Shown piece after piece: positions 1 to 8,286 of a stretch of DNA of 64,000 nucleotides (positions are counted from its first letter, which is position 1; each line of letters opens with the position of its first letter). A program made the position numbers and the translations under genes. The notes under the pieces are model-generated. The model worked only from the letters and a program-made list of their open reading frames with translations. It did not search any database and had not been told where the DNA came from. Origin of the DNA: Gammaproteobacteria bacterium (GTDB lineage Bacteria > Pseudomonadota > Gammaproteobacteria > JAUIAT01); NCBI GenBank assembly GCA_030425295.1, contig JAUIAT010000003.1:1-64000 (forward strand). Reading direction: 5' to 3'.

Positions 1-1
1 A

Positions 2-460
2 ACAGTTACCGTCCTAAAAGGCACGGCAACACTTTTTAACCCTAATAATCCAGTGCATCAAGGCCAAGAAACTGAGACTATTACCAAAGCTGCTCAACGG
101 CAAAGACTTCCTGTTGATGTCCTAAAAGGCATGGCAATACTGTTTGACCCTAACAATCCAGAGCATCAAGGCCAAGAAACTGAGACTATTACCAAAGCTG
201 TTCAACGGAAAAGATCTAAAACAGTTACCGTCCTAAAAGGCACGGCAATACTGTTTAACCCTAACAATCCAGAGCATCAAGGCCAAGAAACTGAGGCTAT
301 TACCAAAAGTGCTCAACGGCAAAGACTTCCTGTTGATGTCCTAAAAGGCACGGCAATACTGTTTGACCCTAACAATCCAGAGCATCAAGGCCAAGAAACT
401 GAGACTATTACCAAAAATGTTCAACGGAAAAGATCTAAAACAGTTACCGTCCTAAAAAGA
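2..460 (+). repeat. Alternating 108/111-bp tandem repeat (219-bp higher-order period)
   Basis: The string gtcctaaaa recurs at 11, 119, 230, 338 and 449, giving spacings of 108, 111, 108 and 111 bases. Neighbouring units differ, but every second unit is nearly identical, so the array expanded as 219-bp dimers. It is wholly coding and in frame. Length is likely to vary between strains. Confidence 0.9.
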
Positions 461-811
461 AAAAGAGACGACTACCAAAGTGAGCTTGAAGACCCAAGAG
501 AAACTCAGTTTCCACGCAACGAACTTAATATACCTAATGACTTTAATCATCGTTATAACCCGGATGAGCTACCTACTCCACCTACTCCTGAAGAAATCAA
601 CATAGTGGACAATAACATTTTCTCTGGCAACGCCGATACGAATCAAAATCATTCATTTCATCAGAATGATTCTCAAACTTCTAATAACTTGCCCTCTATA
701 CCTTCATTTTGGGATATTAATATCAATGATAATTCTACTGGAAAAAGAAAAAGAGACGACTACCAAAGTGAGCTTGAAGACCCAAGAAAAACTCAGTTTC
801 CACGTAATTAA
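2..811 (+). CDS. Tandem-repeat protein with KRKR motifs, 5'-truncated at window edge
   Basis: The frame is open back to the first bases, so the true start lies outside the window; the GTG at 53 is just a valine codon inside a repeat. The first 450 bases encode about four copies of a 36-37 residue unit containing the core NPNNPEHQGQETETITK. Units alternate between an AQRQRLPVDVLKG type and a VQRKRSKTVTVLKG type. After the array comes an acidic, Asn/Pro-rich linker, and a KRKRDDYQSELEDPR segment occurs twice (74-bp direct repeat at 454-527 and 742-815). There is no signal peptide or membrane segment in the visible part. The protein is not recognised. Repeat structure, low complexity and basic KRKR motifs suit a secreted host-directed protein, but that is inference. 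The final TAA corresponds to a GAA codon in the first copy of the 74-bp repeat. Confidence 0.75.
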   Translation, partial: TVTVLKGTATLFNPNNPVHQGQETETITKAAQRQRLPVDVLKGMAILFDPNNPEHQGQETETITKAVQRKRSKTVTVLKGTAILFNPNNPEHQGQETEAITKSAQRQRLPVDVLKGTAILFDPNNPEHQGQETETITKNVQRKRSKTVTVLKRKRDDYQSELEDPRETQFPRNELNIPNDFNHRYNPDELPTPPTPEEINIVDNNIFSGNADTNQNHSFHQNDSQTSNNLPSIPSFWDININDNSTGKRKRDDYQSELEDPRKTQFPRN

Positions 812-815
812 CTTA
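454..815 (+). repeat. 74-bp direct repeat pair within the repeat gene
   Basis: Bases 454-527 and 742-815 are almost identical and encode KRKRDDYQSELEDPR followed by a short TQFPRN-type tail. The second copy reads TAA where the first reads GAA, which ends the reading frame. Confidence 0.85.
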
Positions 816-1017
816 GAAAGCTTGATCATTTTTCTAATTATGTTTCAAATGGTCGGTTATTGTAATTTTAAAAATATTTACACGTATTAGGAGCTGGGAA
901 AGGAAACCAACCCGAGACTTCTAGATCCTAAATTAAAGATCTCTTGCAGCATCACTTAATATCCAAGAGCCCAACTGTGTTCAAGCATGGCTTAGTTATT
1001 CAAAACTAATGACTGGA
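812..1017. other. Intergenic, no recognised feature
   Basis: About 200 bases between the repeat gene and the end of folB. The frame after the TAA stays open for only some 18 more codons. No promoter, RNA or clear terminator was recognised. Confidence 0.5.
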
Positions 1018-1371
1018 CTAGTCAATATCAGAAATAGTAAAACTCGCAGTCTCAATACTTGCGTGAGGTGGGTTCTTAGTCATAGTTAATTTAAGACTTG
1101 CATCAGGCAGCCATTTTTCTTTAATTAAGTTAAAGGCTTCATAACAAAGATTTTCTAACAATTTATAAGGGCGTGCCGAACACATATCTTGAATGCCATT
1201 TTGAATAATAGAGTAATCTATCGTGTCTTCTAACTCATCAGTCTCACATGCTTTTGGCAAAACTGAAAAAATAATATCCAATTCCATACAAACAGTTTGT
1301 GGCTGTGAGCGCTCTTCTTCAAATGCACCAAAATTGACGCTTACGCTTGTTTTTAATGATAACTTATGCAT
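1018..1371 (-). CDS. folB: Dihydroneopterin aldolase FolB
   Basis: 117 residues, the usual length of FolB, a cytoplasmic folate-biosynthesis enzyme that converts 7,8-dihydroneopterin to 6-hydroxymethyl-7,8-dihydropterin and glycolaldehyde. Visible family features are the central DTIDYSIIQNGI segment, equivalent to the conserved 'TIDYs' stretch, followed by YKLLENLCYEAFNLI, which carries the conserved glutamate of the active-site region. The ATG start is well placed. It is transcribed leftward, the same way as hslU, but is separated from it by a 155-base gap filled with a duplicated repeat, so it probably depends on read-through from hslVU or has a promoter in that gap. The family assignment is good; the N-terminal part is divergent. 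Confidence 0.85.
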   Translation of the reverse strand: MHKLSLKTSVSVNFGAFEEERSQPQTVCMELDIIFSVLPKACETDELEDTIDYSIIQNGIQDMCSARPYKLLENLCYEAFNLIKEKWLPDASLKLTMTKNPPHASIETASFTISDID

Positions 1372-1380
1372 TATTTACCT

Positions 1381-1552
1381 CTAAAATAGATTCCGCGATC
1401 AAGTCGCTGAATGACAAAATCATGTTTTTTCAATGCGTTCTTATAATATGTAATGACTTAAGTCTTCTAAAATAGATTCCGCGATCAAGTCGCGGAATGA
1501 CAAAGTTATATTTTTTCAATGCGTTCTTATAATATGTAATGACTTAAGTCTT
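1381..1552. repeat. 86-bp tandem duplication: hslU 3' tail plus palindromic element
   Basis: Two copies at 1381-1466 and 1467-1552, period 86. Each has a palindrome (ttccgcga-tcaag-tcgcggaa in the second copy) followed by the last codons of hslU. Only the copy at 1527-1552 is the working hslU end; the other is a spare 3' tail lying in the intergenic gap. Confidence 0.88.
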
Positions 1553-2882
1553 CATCTTTGACTAATTCAGACAACTGCTTGTCTACATATTTTGCATTAA
1601 CTTTAATCGTTTTTCCGGCATGATTCGTAGCATTATATGAAACCTCATCAAGCAACCTTTCAAGAACCGTATGCAAACGTCTTGCACCAATATTCTCAGT
1701 ACGCTCATTTACACTGTATGCAATTTCAGCGATACGATCAATTCCATCTTCAGTGAACGTAAGTTTAACATCTTCTGTTGCTAGCAATGCTGAATACTGC
1801 TCTGTTAATGATGCAACGGTTTCAGTCAAAATTCGCTTAAAGTCCTCTACTTGTAACGCCTTCAATTCAACACGAACAGGCAGACGCCCCTGAAGCTCAG
1901 GAATCAGATCAGAAGGCTTAGCTAAATGAAAAGCCCCTGAAGCGATAAACAAAATATGGTCTGTCTTAACCATTCCGTAGCGAGTTGAAATTGTGCACCC
2001 TTCAATTAGCGGCAATAAATCACGCTGCACACCTTCACGGGACACATCACCCCCACCACCACTACGCTCAATAGTGCGAACTATTTTATCAATCTCATCA
2101 ATGAAAACAATACCATTTTGTTCAACCCGCTCTAACGCGTCAGATTTAATATCATCTTCATTAATTAGCTTAGCCGCTTCATCTTCTTTAAGCTGTTTCA
2201 AAGCGTCTTTAATTTTAATTTTTCTCTTTTTCTTTTTCTCGCCGCCAATATTTTGGAACATTCCTTGTAACTGCTGAGTTAGTTCTTCCATACCAGGAGG
2301 AGCCATTATTTCCATACTCATTTTTGGCATAGCAATATCAATTTCGATCTCTTTTTCGTCTAGTTCACCTTCACGCAGACGCTTACGAAACACTTGGCGA
2401 GTACTATTTTCGTCTTTAGCTTTATCTTCTTCAGAATCACCTTTTAATTTACCACGGGCTGAAGGCAATAAAACATCTAGCACACGTTCCTCAGCGGCTT
2501 CTTCTGCACGAGTTTGAACTTTTTTCATAGCCTCATCACGGCACATCTTAATAGCCATTTCGACTAAATCGCGAACAATGGATTCAACATCACGACCAAC
2601 ATACCCAACTTCAGTAAACTTGGAAGCTTCAACTTTAATAAATGGGGCTCCAGCAAGTTGTGCTAGACGACGAGAAATCTCAGTTTTACCCACACCGGTT
2701 GGGCCAATCATTAAAATATTTTTCGGAGTAACTTCGTTTTGCAAAGTATTTTCTAACTGTTGACGACGCCAACGCATACGAAGCGCAGTTGCAACAGCTT
2801 TTTTTGCATCACTTTGACCAATAATATGCTGATCAAGAGCATGAACTATTTCTTGTGGAGTCATTGTAGATGGGGTAGTCAT
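1527..2882 (-). CDS. hslU: HslU, ATPase subunit of the HslUV protease
   Basis: 451 residues, close to the usual 440-455. HslU is the AAA+ unfoldase that feeds substrates into HslV in the cytoplasm, important for heat-shock turnover of regulators. Visible: Walker A GPTGVGKT at residues 60-67, an intermediate I-domain rich in charged residues at about 110-245, Walker B IVFIDEID near 258, sensor and C-terminal helices with the arginine-rich [15 protein letters not shown] box, and the C-terminal tail ending LSHYIL. That tail inserts into HslV to activate it; many homologs end in a similar LSRFIL. It lies 67 bases downstream of hslV on the same strand. The last codons are duplicated just beyond the stop. 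Confidence 0.97.
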   Translation of the reverse strand: MTTPSTMTPQEIVHALDQHIIGQSDAKKAVATALRMRWRRQQLENTLQNEVTPKNILMIGPTGVGKTEISRRLAQLAGAPFIKVEASKFTEVGYVGRDVESIVRDLVEMAIKMCRDEAMKKVQTRAEEAAEERVLDVLLPSARGKLKGDSEEDKAKDENSTRQVFRKRLREGELDEKEIEIDIAMPKMSMEIMAPPGMEELTQQLQGMFQNIGGEKKKKRKIKIKDALKQLKEDEAAKLINEDDIKSDALERVEQNGIVFIDEIDKIVRTIERSGGGGDVSREGVQRDLLPLIEGCTISTRYGMVKTDHILFIASGAFHLAKPSDLIPELQGRLPVRVELKALQVEDFKRILTETVASLTEQYSALLATEDVKLTFTEDGIDRIAEIAYSVNERTENIGARRLHTVLERLLDEVSYNATNHAGKTIKVNAKYVDKQLSELVKDEDLSHYIL

Positions 2883-2949
2883 ATTTAATTCTCTTTAGTC
2901 TTTTACATCTTTAAATTCTATGGTAGAACCATAGGATTACACTTTGTTA

Positions 2950-3495
2950 TTATTTAATTTTTAAAACTTCGATCACTCGATTATGATTTGTATAAATACA
3001 AATATCTCCAGCAACAGCCAAGGATTTTTCAGTAATATCTCTAGCACTAAGATTAGTATTTTCTACTAAAGCTTGAGCTGCAGAGTGAGCATAAGGACCA
3101 CCTGAACCAATTGCCAAAAAATCTCCTTGAGGCTCAATCACATCTCCTGTACCGCTGATCAAAAGCATAGATTCATGATCAGCTACAATCATCATCGCCT
3201 CCAATCGACGCAAGCGCTTATCAAGACGCCACTCTTTAGCGAGCTCAACAGCTGAGCGCATCAAGTGGCCTTGATGTTTTTGTAGTTTTCCTTCGAATAA
3301 TTCAAAGAGCGTAAAAGCATCAGCAGTTGCCCCTGCAAATCCTGCTAAAACTTTTTCATTATAAAGACGACGTACTTTGCGCGCGTTTGATTTCATTACA
3401 GTATGACCAAGAGTTACTTGACCATCACCACCCATCACGACTTCTTTCCCGCGACGAACAGCTAAAATAGTAGTTGCATGTGGTTGTTGACTCAA
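2950..3495 (-). CDS. hslV: HslV, proteolytic subunit of the HslUV protease
   Basis: 181 residues, a threonine peptidase of the proteasome family forming a double hexamer capped by HslU. The catalytic N-terminal threonine is exposed by removal of a short propeptide: the frame begins MSQQPHA and then [19 protein letters not shown], so Thr8 is the predicted nucleophile. The start is a TTG at 3495; GAGG lies about 8 bases upstream and no in-frame ATG precedes the conserved region. GDGQVTLG and the [15 protein letters not shown] stretch are typical. It sits between the SPOR-domain gene and hslU in one leftward run, an order common in Legionella and Coxiella relatives. Confidence 0.96.
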   Translation of the reverse strand: MSQQPHATTILAVRRGKEVVMGGDGQVTLGHTVMKSNARKVRRLYNEKVLAGFAGATADAFTLFELFEGKLQKHQGHLMRSAVELAKEWRLDKRLRRLEAMMIVADHESMLLISGTGDVIEPQGDFLAIGSGGPYAHSAAQALVENTNLSARDITEKSLAVAGDICIYTNHNRVIEVLKIK

Positions 3496-3563
3496 AATTA
3501 TGCCCTCGTTAACAATTATGTAGTTGTATTAGTATTTGGGGGCAGAGAAAGGATAATTCAAGT

Positions 3564-4157
3564 CTAATGCGTATTTTCAGTTGGTTTTTTGCGTTTGAAC
3601 AATATACCTTCCATATGGTTTTGCGCCAGCACTTCTTTTATAGTATCGGCTTCTTGTAATGTAAAAATTGGACCTATTCTGACTCTAAACCACGGATCAT
3701 TTCCTACCATAACCTGATCAGACTTACCCTCCAAACCTAGCAGCGCCAGTTTCTCTATTAATCTATCTGCTACCACTTGTTGCCTAGCTGACCCAACCTG
3801 AATCCAATAAATAAATTTATTGGCATAATCGGCGAAACTTTCTGCCTGCTGGACATTGGGGGTTTCAAACTGCATATCTGATAGCGATTCATAAAACTCA
3901 AACTTTGGCGATGCTTGTTTTTTTTCAAGATTTTTTTTAACAGAAGATAGTTTATGGTGTTTTGATGGTATTTGTTTAGTCACAGGCGCATGCGTATATC
4001 CAGACTTAAGCCAAGTCAAACTCAACAAAAAAATCACAAAAACCAGCATAATCCAAGACGCATGAAATCTTGAACCTATTCCTTTAGATTTGTGCCTTCC
4101 TGAAACAAAGCGCTTTTTTCTCTTTGCTGATTGAAGGCCAGCTAAGTCATTAAACAT
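3564..4157 (-). CDS. SPOR-domain membrane protein (FtsN-like)
   Basis: 197 residues. A basic cytoplasmic N-terminus of about 30 residues is followed by one membrane segment (WIMLVFVIFLLSLTWL, residues about 35-52), a lysine-rich periplasmic linker, and a C-terminal SPOR domain (about 115-190) opening with YWIQVGSARQQVVADRLIEKL and containing WFRVRIGPI. SPOR domains bind septal peptidoglycan stripped of stem peptides, so a role at the division site is expected. Its place directly behind argS, with 4 bases between them, and before hslV matches the locus of ftsN-like genes in related gammaproteobacteria. It is shorter than E. coli FtsN and the essential FtsN E motif is not obvious, so the name ftsN is not assigned. 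Confidence 0.85.
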   Translation of the reverse strand: MFNDLAGLQSAKRKKRFVSGRHKSKGIGSRFHASWIMLVFVIFLLSLTWLKSGYTHAPVTKQIPSKHHKLSSVKKNLEKKQASPKFEFYESLSDMQFETPNVQQAESFADYANKFIYWIQVGSARQQVVADRLIEKLALLGLEGKSDQVMVGNDPWFRVRIGPIFTLQEADTIKEVLAQNHMEGILFKRKKPTENTH

Positions 4158-4161
4158 CCTG

Positions 4162-5916
4162 TCACATAACCTCGGGTGCTGAAACTCCCAATATACTCAA
4201 TCCATTTTGAATAACTTGACGAGTTGCCTGTATCATATATAAGCGTGCATCGCGAAGGGAGGCATTGTCAACTATAAATTTGCTCGCATTGTAATATGTA
4301 TGGAAATCATTCGCTAAGCTTTCTAAATAATGGGCTATCTGATGAGGTTCATATGTGCGCGCTGCTGACTCAATCACATTTGAGTACTTAGCTAGTTTTC
4401 TCATCAAAGCTTTCTCATGATCGTTCGATAATTCTGTCAGATTTTGTTCTGCATTTTTCTTATCCCAAACAATATTTTTTTGCTCTAACTGTCGCATTAC
4501 ACTGCAAATTCTGGCAAAAGCATATTGAATGTAATATACAGGATTATCGGCAGTTTGTGCTTTAGCTAACTCCAAATCAAAATCCAAATGCTGCTCGGGG
4601 CGACGCATCACATAAAAATAACGGGCTGCATCACGCCCAACTTCATCAAATAATTCACGAAGAGTTACAAACTTACCACTTCTAGTAGACATTTGAACCT
4701 TTTCTTTACCCCGATAAAGAATCGCAAACTGGACTAGCATCACTTCAAGAGCTTTATCTTTATCGCCCAAAGCTTTCAAGAAGGCTTTTATACGAGGCAC
4801 GTAACCATGATGATCAGCGCCAAAAATATCAATAATATTGTCAAAACCACGTTCTAGTTTATTTAAGTGATAAGCGACATCTGCTGCAAAATAAGTATGG
4901 CGACCATCATCACGCAACACTACACGATCTTTCTCATCGCCAAACTCAGTTGCTTTAAACCAAGTTGCCCCACCCTTTTCATACAAGCATCCAGCTTCGC
5001 GCAAAGCATCTATACCGCGCTGCAATGATCCATCTTTCACTAAATTGCTCTCAGGATACCAGCTATCAAAATCCACACCAAAATCATGCAAATCATCTCT
5101 GATATTCTCTGTAATATTATTAGTCCCAAAATCATGAACTATTTGGTAATTATCATTAAGAATATGCTTCATATTAAAGACAAGGCTATCAACATGCTTG
5201 TCTTTATCTCCCTCTGGGTGCCCCTCATCAGGGTATAAGTTATCAAAAACCTGATAACTATCAGCAACAAACTTCTCACCATATTGCTCTCTTAACTTTT
5301 GAGCTAAATCAATTACATAGTCACCTTTATAACCATTTGATGGAAACGCGAATTGAGCATTAAAAAGCTCAAGGTATCTAAGCCAAATACTTACCGCCAA
5401 AATACCCATCTGTCGACCGGCATCATTTACATAATATTCAGTAGAAACATCAAAACCGGCAACTTTCAATAGGTTAGCAAGCGTAGCTCCAAAAGCAGCC
5501 CCTCTACCATGCCCAACGTGTAGTGGACCAGTTGGATTTGCTGACACATATTCAATTTGTAATTTTTTATGACCTGGCCTTTCCATATAACCATAAGCAT
5601 CACCAAGTTTTAAAATATCTTTTAGCAAATCATAAAAAGCGGAATCTTTAATAAAGAAATTAATAAATCCAGGCCCTGCAATTTCAATCTTATCAACTAA
5701 ATTATTCTCAGGAATATGATCCACAATTTGCTGAGCAATTTCTCGCGGATTACGCTTAAGTTTCTTTGCCAAAGGCAGAGCTATATTTGCAGCATAGTCG
5801 CCATGACCAGCTTGTTTTGGATAATCTAATTTTACTTCAGGAGTTTGTTCTATTCCCCAACTTGATGCTAGGTTTTTCACAGCATCTGTAATTAATTTCT
5901 GCAGTAATTTTTTCAT
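4162..5916 (-). CDS. argS: Arginyl-tRNA synthetase
   Basis: 584 residues, a class I aminoacyl-tRNA synthetase charging tRNA-Arg. Visible: N-terminal Add1 domain; the signature ANPTGPLHVGHGRG at residues 126-139, with HVGH as the HIGH motif; a VQMSTRSGKF stretch replacing the KMSKS loop, as usual for ArgRS; and a C-terminal DALR anticodon-binding domain with YIQYAFARICSVM. It is the first gene of a leftward run argS-SPOR-hslV-hslU. The upstream region 5917-6294 must hold its promoter. Nothing odd was seen. Confidence 0.97.
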   Translation of the reverse strand: MKKLLQKLITDAVKNLASSWGIEQTPEVKLDYPKQAGHGDYAANIALPLAKKLKRNPREIAQQIVDHIPENNLVDKIEIAGPGFINFFIKDSAFYDLLKDILKLGDAYGYMERPGHKKLQIEYVSANPTGPLHVGHGRGAAFGATLANLLKVAGFDVSTEYYVNDAGRQMGILAVSIWLRYLELFNAQFAFPSNGYKGDYVIDLAQKLREQYGEKFVADSYQVFDNLYPDEGHPEGDKDKHVDSLVFNMKHILNDNYQIVHDFGTNNITENIRDDLHDFGVDFDSWYPESNLVKDGSLQRGIDALREAGCLYEKGGATWFKATEFGDEKDRVVLRDDGRHTYFAADVAYHLNKLERGFDNIIDIFGADHHGYVPRIKAFLKALGDKDKALEVMLVQFAILYRGKEKVQMSTRSGKFVTLRELFDEVGRDAARYFYVMRRPEQHLDFDLELAKAQTADNPVYYIQYAFARICSVMRQLEQKNIVWDKKNAEQNLTELSNDHEKALMRKLAKYSNVIESAARTYEPHQIAHYLESLANDFHTYYNASKFIVDNASLRDARLYMIQATRQVIQNGLSILGVSAPEVM

Positions 5917-6294
5917 TGAAATACCATAAAAGTGAACTTTGGTTTTATAATATAGGATATGCTAATAATGCGATAAAAACATATTCTTCAAATGAGGATA
6001 ATAAGAAACAGCCCTAAATTTATTATCAGGTCTCAAGAACAATCATTAACAGATCCTAAAGACAAGCCATTATAACAATTGTTAAATCAAGAACCAATAA
6101 GATATACGCAATATCGGACTAACATCCAGTTAGTTGCTATTCAATTATTCTCAGCACTACAACAAATACTCACCACCTAATTGACAGACAATAAAAAAAC
6201 TGTATAATTAAAGCACAAAACAGCCTGTTGCAGGGGCTGCTACCAACTTTCAAAATCTTATAAACAAGTTGATTGTTAACATGAGTAGAAAATT
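5917..6294. other. Divergent intergenic region between argS and the ankyrin gene
   Basis: 378 bases without a gene. It holds a consensus rightward promoter (6181-6208), and the argS promoter must also lie here but was not pinned down. No tRNA or repeat family was recognised. A seven-codon frame, ATG at 6281 to TAA at 6301, overlaps the ankyrin gene start at 6295 and could act as a coupled leader. Confidence 0.6.
6181..6208 (+). promoter_or_regulatory. Sigma-70 promoter for the ankyrin gene
   Basis: Perfect TTGACA at 6181-6186, a 16-base spacer, and perfect TATAAT at 6203-6208. It points at the ankyrin gene 87 bases downstream, leaving a leader of about 80 bases. It is one of the best promoters visible in the window. 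Confidence 0.8.
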
Positions 6295-8001
6295 ATGCTA
6301 AACAAAGTTCAAGAAATGGTTATTAATAAATATGTTAATGATTTATTGGAAGATATAAAAGCTGAACTTTCCTTAGATGAAGAATCAAACATTACTGAAA
6401 AAACAAGATCTCCTAATTTCGTATATAGAGTATTGTTTTATATCATTAGGAATATAACTACAAACAAAATAATAGATAACTTTGATCATGAAGGCATACT
6501 GAGTAATTATAATAAACTTCTAGACTTGCTTCACTATCATCCTTGCCCCCAAAATAGAACGACAGGAGCTGACGATTTTCCTGAACGCATAATAAATAGA
6601 TGTAGGCATATTGGATATTATAATGATAGGGGAGAAATTATATTAGAACGAAAAGGATTACTTGGTTTAACTATCTACAACAGCAAGAACCGTTACGAAC
6701 AAGTGACGAGAGAAGATGTCATTTATTATACAAAGAATTTACTTCTTAACCACATGAATGAATTAAAAAAATCAATCAAGCTTGATTTAACTTTTAAAAT
6801 AATTAATAGACTCTATGATATAGCACAAGAAAAATACTCAACATTTTACCGTGACTGTGAAATTAATGAATTAATTCCATACTTCAAATCAGAAGAAAAT
6901 TGCAGAGCAATAAACAATAAAAATCAATTAGTAAACGATATAGATGTTATAAATAATCTGATCGAACATGAAGCGTTTTCCCCTAAAGATCTATCTTACT
7001 TACTTTTAAGATATGGGGTATTATCTAACAACTCTAGAATTATTAATCTTCTTTTAAACAACCTAGGATTTTTTCCAGATTTTGAGAAAACACACCTACC
7101 TAATCTAATCCACCTCTCTATTCTAAAAGGCAACTATGACCTAATTAAACTCTTTAATTTAGAGAAATATACTAATTTGATTTTTTCACCAGAAATTTTT
7201 GTTTCAGCTATCAATACTGGTAGAGTAGAAATACTGAATCACCTTCTAAAGTGCACTAACGGTAGGAAGATTAATAATATAGTTCCAAGTTTTAAAGCAA
7301 CTCTTTTGCATTATGCAGTGTCCAAAAGATCTCCCGCTATGATTTCTGTTTTGTTGAAATTTGGTGCCAACCCAAATAAAAAGGATTTGATAGAAAATCA
7401 ATCACCCTATCAAAAAGCCCTCATAAGCGGAGACTTTGAGGTTTTTATTGCAATGATTCAGCACAGCAAACATAAAAATGAAGTAAAAATAAATAATACT
7501 ATCAATCTCAATAGACTTTTTTTTGACGAAAGTTACCCTTTAGCAAATGCATTGAAAGGTGGAAACTTATCAATAGTTAATTATCTGCTTGACCATGGAG
7601 CCAACCCAACTGCTATGGATTTTTTAAACTTACTCTACAATAATAAAAAGAATGAAGACCAATTGTATCTTAAAGTTTTAGGGAAATTTGCTAATAGTTC
7701 TGACGTTCAAGAATATCTAAAGTCAAACATAACACTATTAAATAATATTTGTTACAGATTAGGGGAAAAACACGCCATTTATGGTCTAATGAAAAAGTCT
7801 ATAGATAGAATTTCTGGCCGAAAGAGAAAGCGACAAGCTAATAATAACCTTAATGACTCTAAAATAAATGATAGCAGACCTTCTAAAGTATTTAAATTTT
7901 CCAGAAATGGGTGCCAGCCTTTATTTTCAGGTAATAGCCAAAATACTAATCATATTAGCTCAAACTCAGGAGCTAGTCCAAATAAACCCCCTAAATTATA
8001 A
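6295..8001 (+). CDS. Ankyrin-repeat protein with C-terminal basic motif
   Basis: 568 residues, no signal peptide. The first 250 residues are not recognised. Ankyrin repeats are visible from about residue 340: TLLHYAVSKRSPAMISVLLKFGANPNKKD, split here as TLLHYA and VLLKFGANPN, and a later copy with PLANALKGGNLSIVNYLLDHGANP. Weaker repeats probably precede them. The C-terminus is polar and contains a run GRKRKRQ that resembles a classical nuclear-localisation signal. Ankyrin proteins of this size are typical effectors in Legionella and Coxiella relatives, so a host-directed role is inferred from family habit, not shown. A seven-codon frame at 6281-6301 overlaps the start. The gene stands alone between two leftward operons and has its own consensus promoter. 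Confidence 0.8.
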   Translation: MLNKVQEMVINKYVNDLLEDIKAELSLDEESNITEKTRSPNFVYRVLFYIIRNITTNKIIDNFDHEGILSNYNKLLDLLHYHPCPQNRTTGADDFPERIINRCRHIGYYNDRGEIILERKGLLGLTIYNSKNRYEQVTREDVIYYTKNLLLNHMNELKKSIKLDLTFKIINRLYDIAQEKYSTFYRDCEINELIPYFKSEENCRAINNKNQLVNDIDVINNLIEHEAFSPKDLSYLLLRYGVLSNNSRIINLLLNNLGFFPDFEKTHLPNLIHLSILKGNYDLIKLFNLEKYTNLIFSPEIFVSAINTGRVEILNHLLKCTNGRKINNIVPSFKATLLHYAVSKRSPAMISVLLKFGANPNKKDLIENQSPYQKALISGDFEVFIAMIQHSKHKNEVKINNTINLNRLFFDESYPLANALKGGNLSIVNYLLDHGANPTAMDFLNLLYNNKKNEDQLYLKVLGKFANSSDVQEYLKSNITLLNNICYRLGEKHAIYGLMKKSIDRISGRKRKRQANNNLNDSKINDSRPSKVFKFSRNGCQPLFSGNSQNTNHISSNSGASPNKPPKL

Positions 8002-8055
8002 TGCCTACTAATTGAAAGACTGATTATCAAAACATTAGGCCCCAGACCTTATTCG

Positions 8056-8286
8056 TTAAATTGAGTCACCAACCCACTCATAAATCTCAGTTAACAAAGG
8101 GTGGCACTGCAAACATTTAACGCCGCACTTATCAGTCTTTTGGCAACATCGTATCTTGCCTTTCTTAATCCATATTTGCAGCATGTCCCTAATAATAGAA
8201 TCATCTGTATCAAATCTTAACGTAAGTTCAAACATATTACAGACTTTGCGAGATTGAATGTGGCTCTTAACTAAAGAAGGAGTCAT
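8056..8286 (-). CDS. feoC: FeoC-like small protein of the ferrous iron system
   Basis: 76 residues. FeoC proteins are small winged-helix proteins that accompany FeoB and often carry a cysteine cluster. Here the N-terminal half has helices of the expected size (IIRDMLQIWIKKGKI) and the C-terminal part has cysteines in CCQKTDKCGVKCLQCHP, matching the Fe-S-binding loop of FeoC. The start codon overlaps the feoB stop by 4 bases (ATGA), which indicates translational coupling. It is the last gene of feoABC. Sequence identity to FeoC cannot be scored by eye; position and the cysteine pattern carry the call. Confidence 0.8.
   Translation of the reverse strand: MTPSLVKSHIQSRKVCNMFELTLRFDTDDSIIRDMLQIWIKKGKIRCCQKTDKCGVKCLQCHPLLTEIYEWVGDSI

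Noticed and set aside
2-460. Possible CRISPR array in the 108/111-bp repeats
   Set aside because: The repeats are continuous, in frame and code for a repeated protein unit.
666-890. A 74-codon frame overlapping the end of the first gene
   Set aside because: It is a frame shadow of the repeat gene and its AT-rich tail, without a ribosome site.
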